Shown here in pieces: positions 1 to 4,863 of a DNA stretch of 6,104 nucleotides. The stretch covers positions 1 to 6,104 of the forward strand of contig JAHIQC010000183.1 in the NCBI GenBank assembly GCA_018902765.1, given 5' to 3'. Every line of letters begins with the position of its first letter. The stretch's first letter is position 1. The notes beneath the pieces were generated by a model. That model had not been told where the DNA came from. It worked only from the letters and a program-made list of their open reading frames with translations, and did not search any database. A program made the translations under genes and the position numbers. Source of the DNA: Actinomycetota bacterium (GTDB taxonomy: Bacteria > Actinomycetota > Coriobacteriia > Anaerosomatales > JAHIQC01).

Positions 1-116
1 GCGGTGCGATCCATGACCGCAACGACAAGACCAGTCGCCTCGAACAACGCGTCGACGGCCTCTCTCCATGCGCGACCGGCGAACGTCGCCCTTAATGTCT
101 CAAACTCAGCAATCAC
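1..116 (-). CDS. N-terminal fragment of an unrecognised protein, possibly a sensor/regulator
   Basis: About 38 codons are visible before the gene runs off the low-coordinate edge. The frame has an in-frame TAG at 146-144, so the start must lie downstream of it. The best start is GTG at 116-114, with a GGGG-containing weak Shine-Dalgarno five bases upstream. The frame reads like real protein, with an amphipathic stretch GRAWREAVDALFEATGLVV followed by AVMDRTA. An N-terminal helix ending in 'FxxATGL' and then a hydrophobic strand and 'D' resembles the opening of PocR-like or GAF-like ligand-binding sensor domains, but this is only a resemblance from a short piece. It begins 74 bases after the histidine kinase stop on the same strand, so it may belong to the same transcription unit. 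Coding is likely; the function is unknown. Confidence 0.6.
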   Translation of the reverse strand, partial: MIAEFETLRATFAGRAWREAVDALFEATGLVVAVMDRT

Positions 117-149
117 ATGAACCCCATCGAAGACAAAATCGGCCTAGAC

Positions 150-165
150 GGAGTATCGGCACTCC
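150..165 (-). other. Small stem-loop between the histidine kinase and the next gene
   Basis: On the minus strand GGAGT-GCCGAT-ACTCC can form a 5-bp stem with a 6-base loop, 25 bases after the kinase stop codon. A short T run (GATTTTG) follows only about 10 bases later, so this is not a standard intrinsic terminator. It could be a weak or partial terminator, or chance. Confidence 0.2.
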
Positions 166-190
166 CTGGCTGCTCCTTGAAGGTGGCAGG

Positions 191-1672
191 TCACACCCTG
201 CCCCGAGGCAGGCGCAGCGTGAAGCGCGTGCCTGCTCCGAGTTCGCTGTGCACGTCGATGCTACCCCCGGCGCCATCGACGATGGTCTTGGCGATCGGAA
301 GGCCGAGTCCAAAGCCCCCCGTCTCTTTGGATCTCGACGCATCGCTGCGGTAGAAGCGATCGAAAATGCTCTCCAGATCGTCCACGGGGATCCCCACACC
401 GGTATCCTCGACTTCGATGATGACGGTGTCTCGACGACGTCTGGTGCGCAACGCGACTCGGCCGGCCTCGGGGGTGTACTTCGCAGCGTTGTCCACGAGA
501 ATGGATATCGCATCCTCGATCCGATCCGGGTCCCCCATCATCACGATCTGGCCTTCTTCCGGGCCTGTGAACGTGAGGCCCTTGGAGATATACCGCGTCG
601 CAGCTGCTGCAAGTACCTCTCGGCACCGCGCATTGACGTCGAACCTGACACTTCTGAACTCGATTCCGCGCTCGTTGCGAACGAGAGCGAGCAAGTCGCT
701 GCAGAGTCTGGCCATGCGCCGCGATTCTCTGTCGATTGCGCTGATGGCTTCCTCGCGGACCTCGGGGTCATCTCCTCCCCAGGCCCTAAGGATGTTCGTG
801 TAGCCGCGAATGCCCGCCACCGGCGTCGCAAGTTCGTGAGACGCATCCGCAACAAAACGCGTCTGCGCGTCAGCCCTGCGGCGAAGCCGATCAATCAGAT
901 CGTTGATTGACCGTGCGAGCTCACCGATCTCGTGTTCTCCCTCGACAGGCAACCGCACATCAAGCCTGCCGGAATCGATCGAGTCAGCTGCCTTGCGCAG
1001 ATCATCGACAAGCTTGAGGACCCAGCCCATGCTCGTTTGCATCATGATCACCATGATGAACATGGCGGAAATCACCAAAGTGAACATGGGTGGGCGGATA
1101 GAGTCGATGACCGCCTCTTCTTTTGTCGGGTAGTAGACCGCATCGAGGACACCTACTCCACCATCGGGCAAAGTGATTGGTGAGTGCACGACGAAGATGC
1201 CGAGTTCTGATGGCCCCACGAGTCCCCGAAGCACACCCTGCGTTCCCAGGTTGGATTCGGTGTTCTTCTCGGTGACCGCAGTTTGGACCCGCTGGCCCTT
1301 GGCCGCCGGAATGAGCGCGGCACGGCTCGATGACCACACCGGTTGCAGCGTGGAGTCGTACAAGGCGAATTGCCCGTCGGAAAGTAGCCCTGCGCTCAGA
1401 AGTCCCGGAAGGCTCGCAACCACGTCCTTCAACCCTGACCTGCCCGTGCCGGTGGCATCAGATGGATCCTCGGGTGCACTCGGCGCATCTTTGGCAGTCT
1501 CTCGGACCGCCTCGGCGGCAGCGCGTGCGAGTCGCTCGTTCGAGTCGTGCGCGACCACACTCATGCCGTCCGAAACCACTATGTAGGTGGTGAGCGCCAT
1601 CCCGCCGACCACGAGACCTGAAAAGAGAATCGCGACGAGAAGAAGCCAGCTCCTAAGGGAGGAGCGGTGCAT
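191..1672 (-). CDS. Membrane sensor histidine kinase (HAMP-HisKA-HATPase_c)
   Basis: This 493-residue kinase presumably senses an extracytoplasmic signal and phosphorylates the regulator encoded just upstream. Order of parts: basic N-terminus and membrane segment ~9-33; extracytoplasmic region ~34-193; second membrane segment ~195-218; HAMP ~219-267; HisKA with phospho-acceptor His279 in SHELATP; HATPase_c with N-box Asn395 (ILVDNAAKYT), G1 box DTGVGIP (423-429), F-box IFDRFYRSD (436-444) and G2 box GGFGLGL (452-458). All catalytic boxes are intact. The Glu and Thr after the His that support kinase/phosphatase activity are present; the usual basic residue between them is Ala282. The external region contains FALYDSTLQPVWSSS and a later strand-rich part ending VGVLDAVYYPTKEEAV, suggesting a single-CACHE/PAS-like fold (inference). 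The ATG at 1672 was chosen because AAGGGG lies seven bases upstream and the membrane segment follows at once. The frame stays open further upstream, but that stretch overlaps the regulator and is Ser/Arg-rich shadow. Four bases separate it from the regulator stop, implying cotranslation. Confidence 0.95.
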   Translation of the reverse strand: MHRSSLRSWLLLVAILFSGLVVGGMALTTYIVVSDGMSVVAHDSNERLARAAAEAVRETAKDAPSAPEDPSDATGTGRSGLKDVVASLPGLLSAGLLSDGQFALYDSTLQPVWSSSRAALIPAAKGQRVQTAVTEKNTESNLGTQGVLRGLVGPSELGIFVVHSPITLPDGGVGVLDAVYYPTKEEAVIDSIRPPMFTLVISAMFIMVIMMQTSMGWVLKLVDDLRKAADSIDSGRLDVRLPVEGEHEIGELARSINDLIDRLRRRADAQTRFVADASHELATPVAGIRGYTNILRAWGGDDPEVREEAISAIDRESRRMARLCSDLLALVRNERGIEFRSVRFDVNARCREVLAAAATRYISKGLTFTGPEEGQIVMMGDPDRIEDAISILVDNAAKYTPEAGRVALRTRRRRDTVIIEVEDTGVGIPVDDLESIFDRFYRSDASRSKETGGFGLGLPIAKTIVDGAGGSIDVHSELGAGTRFTLRLPRGRV

Positions 1673-1676
1673 CCAT

Positions 1677-2357
1677 CTACCCCTTCGCGAAGAAGTAGCC
1701 GACGCCCCGGATCGTTTGGATGGTCGTGTTGTCCTTGTCGCCGATCTTGTTGCGCAGGTGGCACACGAACACCTCGATGACATTGCTGTCCGTGGCGTGC
1801 TGGCCACCCCAGACGGCCTTGAGTATCTCATCGCGCGAGATCACGCGACCGGAGTTGGTGATGAGGTAGTACAGCAGATCGAATTCCTTGGCGGTAAGGT
1901 CGATCGGCTCACCGCCGACCAATGCGCGACGGGAATTCGGATCGACCTCGACACCCGAGGCCGAGTGGGAGGGCGCAGAGCGCTCATGCTCGGTGCGCTT
2001 GAGTAGCGCTCGGACACGAGACAGCAGTTCGGGGATCTCAAACGGCTTGCGCAGATAGTCATCCGCACCGGCATCGAAACCGGAAACCACATCCTGCGTA
2101 TCTGCGCGTGCAGTGAGCATCAGGATCGGAAAGCCTTTGGACTCCTTGCGCAGTCGTCTGGCAACCTCGAGGCCGTCGATGACAGGCAGCATCACGTCGA
2201 GAATGAGCAGGTCGGGCTCCTGTTCACGAATTTCTTCAAGCGCGGCCCACCCGTCTGCGGCCTTGCGCACTTGGTAGCCTGCGTGGCCGAGCTCAAGTTC
2301 GACGAATCGCGCGATGGTGACGTCGTCTTCGACGATGAGAATATTGACCTCTGACAT
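1677..2357 (-). CDS. OmpR/PhoB-family response regulator
   Basis: This 226-residue DNA-binding regulator is the expected partner of the histidine kinase that starts four bases after its stop. The receiver domain (~1-120) has the acidic pocket Glu10-Asp11-Asp12, phospho-acceptor Asp54 in LILDVMLP, Thr82 in LTAR, and Lys104 in YLRKPFE; all switch residues are present. A short polar linker (~121-134) leads to a winged-helix Trans_Reg_C domain (~135-224), with the conserved LTAKEFDLLYYL segment, the recognition-helix region SNVIEVFVCHLRNKIG, and the C-terminal wing IQTIRGVGYFF. Length and domain order are normal for the family. The ATG at 2357 is preceded by AAGGGGAG with a short spacing. The gene follows asd by 66 bases with no clear terminator. 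The target genes and signal cannot be read from sequence. The family call is firm; a specific name (for example PhoP, MprA) is not supportable. Confidence 0.96.
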   Translation of the reverse strand: MSEVNILIVEDDVTIARFVELELGHAGYQVRKAADGWAALEEIREQEPDLLILDVMLPVIDGLEVARRLRKESKGFPILMLTARADTQDVVSGFDAGADDYLRKPFEIPELLSRVRALLKRTEHERSAPSHSASGVEVDPNSRRALVGGEPIDLTAKEFDLLYYLITNSGRVISRDEILKAVWGGQHATDSNVIEVFVCHLRNKIGDKDNTTIQTIRGVGYFFAKG

Positions 2358-2423
2358 GGCTCCCCTTAATCAGCCCCTAACACACGTTCATTCTTAGAAG
2401 GATAACCCTGCTCGCCCGCAAGG

Positions 2424-3446
2424 TCACGCAAGCAGTTCTTCGGCGATCTGAACGGCGTTGAGTGCAGCGCCTTTGCGCAGCTGATCAGCGACGACCCACA
2501 TGGCCAGGCCATGCTCCACCGTGGGGTCCACGCGGAGGCGCCCGACATATGTGTCATCCGTGCCCTCAAGCAGTGCGGGCATCGGATACAGCGCGGCGGA
2601 AGGGTCGTCCATGAGCGTGATTCCGGGAGCCGCCGAGAGCGCAACGCGCGCGGCGTCAAGCGATACCGCCGAGGAGAACTGGATGTTGACGGACTCCGAG
2701 TGGCAGCGTAGGACGGGCACCCGCACGCAGGTCGCGTGAACCGCGAGGTCAGGCGCGTGCATGATCTTCTTGGTCTCGACAACCATCTTCCACTCTTCTT
2801 TGGTCGAGCCGTCATCGAGGAACACATCTATGTGCGGGATGCAGTTGAACGCGATGCGATGCGCGAACTGCTCGACGTTGAGCTCATCGCCCGCCAGGAA
2901 CTGGCCGGACTGTGCGTAGAGCTCGTCCATGGCCGCCTGACCCGCGCCACTCGCAGCTTGGTAGGTCGCCACGACCACGCGCTCGATCGGCGCGATGTCC
3001 TGAAGCGGCTTGAGCGCAACCACCATCTGGATCGTCGAGCAGTTGGGGTTCGCTATTACTCCGGAGTGCCATGAGACATCACCCGAGTTCACCTCAGGCA
3101 CGACGAGCGGTACATCGGCATCCATGCGGAACGCCGAGGAGTTATCGATCATGACACACCCAGCGTCGTTGACCGCGCGCCTGAACTGCTTCGAGATGCC
3201 AGCTCCCGCACTGAACAGGGCGATGTCGACGCCCTCGAAACTCGACTCGGTCATCTCCTCGACGATGAGCTCGCCGCCCGCGAAGGGCAAACGCTTGCCA
3301 GCAGAGCGCGACGAGGCAAGCGCCACGACACGCGATGCAGGAAAGGAGCGCTGTTCGAGCACCTTGAGCATCTCGATGCCAACAGCCCCGGTGGCTCCTG
3401 CAACCGCCACCACAGGGCGTGCGGGCATTGGTTTCGCCCAGCTCAT
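2424..3446 (-). CDS. asd: Aspartate-semialdehyde dehydrogenase
   Basis: The enzyme reduces L-4-aspartyl phosphate to L-aspartate 4-semialdehyde with NADPH, the second step of the aspartate pathway leading to lysine/diaminopimelate, threonine, methionine and isoleucine. The protein is 340 residues, typical of the family. The N-terminal Rossmann domain opens with VAVAGATGAVG (13-23); SSRSAGK (45-51) fits the cofactor/phosphate region. The catalytic nucleophile is Cys136 in NPNCST, Gln163 lies in TYQAASGAG, and the substrate Arg242 and general-base His249 lie in RVPVLRCHSESVNI. The family usually reads GHS where this has CHS, a minor variant. The ATG at 3446 was chosen because AGAGGA lies seven bases upstream. 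Met7 at 3428 is a possible but poorly supported alternative. It starts three bases after the lysC stop, so the two enzymes of consecutive steps are probably translationally coupled. Confidence 0.98.
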   Translation of the reverse strand: MSWAKPMPARPVVAVAGATGAVGIEMLKVLEQRSFPASRVVALASSRSAGKRLPFAGGELIVEEMTESSFEGVDIALFSAGAGISKQFRRAVNDAGCVMIDNSSAFRMDADVPLVVPEVNSGDVSWHSGVIANPNCSTIQMVVALKPLQDIAPIERVVVATYQAASGAGQAAMDELYAQSGQFLAGDELNVEQFAHRIAFNCIPHIDVFLDDGSTKEEWKMVVETKKIMHAPDLAVHATCVRVPVLRCHSESVNIQFSSAVSLDAARVALSAAPGITLMDDPSAALYPMPALLEGTDDTYVGRLRVDPTVEHGLAMWVVADQLRKGAALNAVQIAEELLA

Positions 3447-3449
3447 ACG

Positions 3450-3968
3450 CTATTCCTCTCCCCAGCCCGGAGCGACCTCGGCTATCACCGCGTCGCTGTC
3501 CAGACCGAAACTCGTGTGAAGCGCGCGAACTGCGGCCTCGACCTTGTCTCCTTCGACCACGCATGAGATGCGTATCGATGAGGTGGAGATCATGTCGATG
3601 TTCACGCCAGCCTCGGCCAGACACCTGAACATCTGGGCAGCGACTCCGGGATGCGTCTTCATGCCTGCGCCCACCAAAGACACCTTGGCGATCGATTCGT
3701 CGATTGAAGAGTCCCGCGCACCCAGATCGCGCACCACGGCTTCAACTGCGGGACGAGCGCGCGGCAAGTCCGTCTTGGGCGAGGTGAACGAGATGTCCGT
3801 CGTCCCGTCCTCGGACACGTTCTGGATGATCATGTCCACGTTCACGTTCGCCTCGGCCATGCGAGTGAACACGTCGGCCGCCACACCTGGCTGGTCGGGC
3901 ACGTCGCGAATGGTGATCTTGGCTTCCGAGGTGTCGTGGGTGACACCCGAGATTATCGCCTGTTCCAT
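3450..3968 (-). CDS. lysC: Predicted internal-start beta subunit of aspartate kinase
   Basis: Within lysC, Met247 (ATG at 3968-3966) is preceded by a perfect AAGGAGG, 11 bases upstream, in the same frame. Translation from it gives 172 residues consisting of MEQAIISGVTHDTSEAKI and then both ACT domains, without the kinase domain. In Corynebacterium glutamicum and Bacillus subtilis the corresponding lysC genes make an in-frame overlapping beta subunit that forms an alpha2beta2 enzyme. In C. glutamicum its start sits at the equivalent place just before the ACT domains, and its size is essentially the same. The position and Shine-Dalgarno are seen in the sequence; use of the start and assembly are inferred from that family knowledge. 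Confidence 0.65.
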   Translation of the reverse strand: MEQAIISGVTHDTSEAKITIRDVPDQPGVAADVFTRMAEANVNVDMIIQNVSEDGTTDISFTSPKTDLPRARPAVEAVVRDLGARDSSIDESIAKVSLVGAGMKTHPGVAAQMFRCLAEAGVNIDMISTSSIRISCVVEGDKVEAAVRALHTSFGLDSDAVIAEVAPGWGEE

Positions 3969-4706
3969 GGTGTCGTCGGCCTCCTTGACGATGGTGCCCA
4001 AGCGGTCATTGAAACTCGATCGGCAATGGATGACCACGCCGTGACTGCGCGCGAACTCGACACTCCGAAGCTGCAGTACCCCGGCCCCGCTTGCCGCCAT
4101 CTCAAGCATCTCATCGTATGAGATGACATCGATCTTGCGTGCGGCCGGGCAGATTCTCGGGTCGGCGCTGTACACTCCGTCGACATCGGTGAAGATCTCG
4201 CACACGTCGGCGTCGACTCCGGCCGCGATGGCCACCGCTGTCGTGTCGGAGCCCCCACGGCCCAGTGTGGTGATGGTGCCGTCAGGCGTCATGCCCTGGA
4301 AGCCCGCCGCAATGACTATCTTTCCCTGGGCAAGGGCCTCGCGGACACGATCGGCCCTTACCTCGGTGATCTTGGCTTTGGTGTGCGTCGGGTCGGTCAC
4401 GATGCCGACCTGCGCGCCGGTGAAAGACACGGCATCGTGGCCGAGCGCATGGATTGCCATCGCGAGCAATGCGATGGAGACCTGTTCGCCTGTGGCCAGC
4501 AGCATATCCATCTCGCGCTCAGGGGGGTCGTCCGAGATGGCTGCAGCGAGCGAGACGAGCTCATCAGTGACGTCACCCATGGCTGACAGCACCGCAACGA
4601 CGCTGTCCCCGGCCTCTTTGCGCGCGACGAGACGCCGAGCGACATTCATGATGCGCTCGGTGCTACCTACCGAGGAGCCCCCGAACTTGGTGACGACCAG
4701 CGCCAT
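3450..4706 (-). CDS. lysC: Aspartate kinase (lysine/threonine-type, two ACT domains)
   Basis: The enzyme phosphorylates L-aspartate with ATP to L-4-aspartyl phosphate, the committed, feedback-regulated step of the aspartate pathway. The protein is 418 residues. The amino-acid kinase domain (~1-245) shows KFGGSSV (7-13), the ATGE loop (71-74), FQGMTPDGTITTLGRGGSD (136-154) and FTDVDGVYSADPR (172-184). Two ACT domains follow: the first with ITIRDVPDQPGVAADVF and VDMIIQNVSEDGTTDISF (~264-308), the second with VSLVGAGMKTHPGVAAQMF and ISTSSIRISCVV (~342-384). This close likeness to the Corynebacterium-type enzyme suggests allosteric inhibition by lysine, perhaps with threonine (inference). Start: ATG at 4706, with GGAGG four bases upstream. 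It leads asd by three bases. Upstream are an extended -10 promoter and a leader hairpin. An internal start (separate entry) probably yields a beta subunit. Confidence 0.98.
   Translation of the reverse strand: MALVVTKFGGSSVGSTERIMNVARRLVARKEAGDSVVAVLSAMGDVTDELVSLAAAISDDPPEREMDMLLATGEQVSIALLAMAIHALGHDAVSFTGAQVGIVTDPTHTKAKITEVRADRVREALAQGKIVIAAGFQGMTPDGTITTLGRGGSDTTAVAIAAGVDADVCEIFTDVDGVYSADPRICPAARKIDVISYDEMLEMAASGAGVLQLRSVEFARSHGVVIHCRSSFNDRLGTIVKEADDTMEQAIISGVTHDTSEAKITIRDVPDQPGVAADVFTRMAEANVNVDMIIQNVSEDGTTDISFTSPKTDLPRARPAVEAVVRDLGARDSSIDESIAKVSLVGAGMKTHPGVAAQMFRCLAEAGVNIDMISTSSIRISCVVEGDKVEAAVRALHTSFGLDSDAVIAEVAPGWGEE
3980..3986 (-). promoter_or_regulatory. Internal Shine-Dalgarno for the aspartate kinase beta start
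   Basis: AAGGAGG on the minus strand, inside the codons for Lys241-Glu242-Ala243, ends 11 bases before the ATG at 3968. It matches the anti-Shine-Dalgarno core better than any annotated gene start in this window. The spacing is somewhat long, which could lower but not abolish initiation. Confidence 0.6.
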
Positions 4707-4719
4707 GAAACCTCCGTGC

Positions 4720-4738
4720 GCAGAAGGTGAACGTCTGC
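4720..4738 (-). other. Second possible hairpin in the lysC leader
   Basis: On the minus strand GCAGA and TCTGC can pair around a 9-base loop just before the lysC ribosome binding site. It shares two bases (4737-4738) with the larger upstream hairpin, so the fully paired forms of the two cannot coexist. The stem is only 5 bp, so this is weak support for a switch. Confidence 0.2.
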
Positions 4739-4761
4739 CCGAGAGCGAAACCGCCTCGGGC
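4737..4761 (-). promoter_or_regulatory. Strong stem-loop in the lysC 5' leader
   Basis: On the minus strand GCCCGAG-GCG-GTTT-CGC-T-CTCGGGC forms a 10-bp, nearly all-GC stem with one bulged T and a GTTT loop. It lies 30 bases before the lysC start codon. If transcription starts around 4762 as the -10 box predicts, the stem begins at or next to the first nucleotide of the mRNA, where such structures often protect transcripts from 5'-end decay. No T tract follows, so it is not a classical terminator for the HD-GYP gene, although T-less terminators in high-GC bacteria cannot be excluded. Confidence 0.5.
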
Positions 4762-4769
4762 TGCGCAAT

Positions 4770-4778
4770 AGTGTAGCA
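4770..4778 (-). promoter_or_regulatory. Predicted extended -10 promoter for lysC-asd
   Basis: TGCTACACT on the minus strand fits the extended -10 pattern TGnTAnnnT. It would place the transcription start near 4762 and leave a leader of about 56 bases before lysC. No good -35 hexamer is visible 16-19 bases upstream (the region reads CTGCTCAA), consistent with an extended -10 promoter. A 10-base perfect palindrome CGCCGCGGCG (4780-4789) lies directly upstream of the box. Confidence 0.5.
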
Positions 4779-4820
4779 TCGCCGCGGCGGCTTTGAGCAG
4801 GCGGTAACCGTCGCGTCATC

Positions 4821-4831
4821 GAGTCGGACTC
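4821..4831. repeat. Short inverted repeat upstream of the lysC promoter
   Basis: GAGTC-C-GACTC is a perfect 5+5 inverted repeat with a one-base centre (minus-strand reading), about 45 bases upstream of the -10 box. The spacing suits a protein-binding half-site pair rather than an RNA hairpin. It may be an operator or chance; no regulator can be named. Confidence 0.2.
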
Positions 4832-4863
4832 AGCCCTGCGCCAGCGGCCCGGAGGCGTGCGGG

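Noticed and set aside
68..910. 280-codon plus-strand open frame
   Set aside because: It lies antisense to the catalytic half of the histidine kinase, whose boxes are all intact, and its own protein is low-complexity and Arg/Pro-rich with no domain pattern. Long antisense frames are expected in GC-rich genes.
1673..1831. N-terminal extension of the histidine kinase to an ATG at 1831
   Set aside because: It would overlap the end of the response regulator by more than 150 bases and reads as Ser/Arg/Thr-rich shadow; the ATG at 1672 has a ribosome binding site and leads straight into the membrane segment.
2358..2423. Promoter or operator in the asd-regulator gap (TTGCGG with CTAAGA about 18 bases on, and TTCT-T-AGAA at 2391-2399)
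   Set aside because: The hexamers match poorly and the inverted repeat has only 4-base arms; it may exist but the sequence alone does not support a call. No hairpin with a T run is present either.
4673..4822. Minus-strand frame starting ATG at 4822 and running into lysC in another frame
   Set aside because: It has no ribosome binding site, is very Arg-rich, overlaps the promoter and leader, and ends inside lysC; it is most likely chance.
4832..4863. Terminator after the HD-GYP gene
   Set aside because: The GC-rich stretch gives only 3-bp pairings and no T tract; no terminator can be supported there.
4707..4863. Lysine riboswitch or T-box upstream of lysC
   Set aside because: The predicted leader is only about 56 bases with one main hairpin, far too short for either class, and no T-box core sequence is seen.
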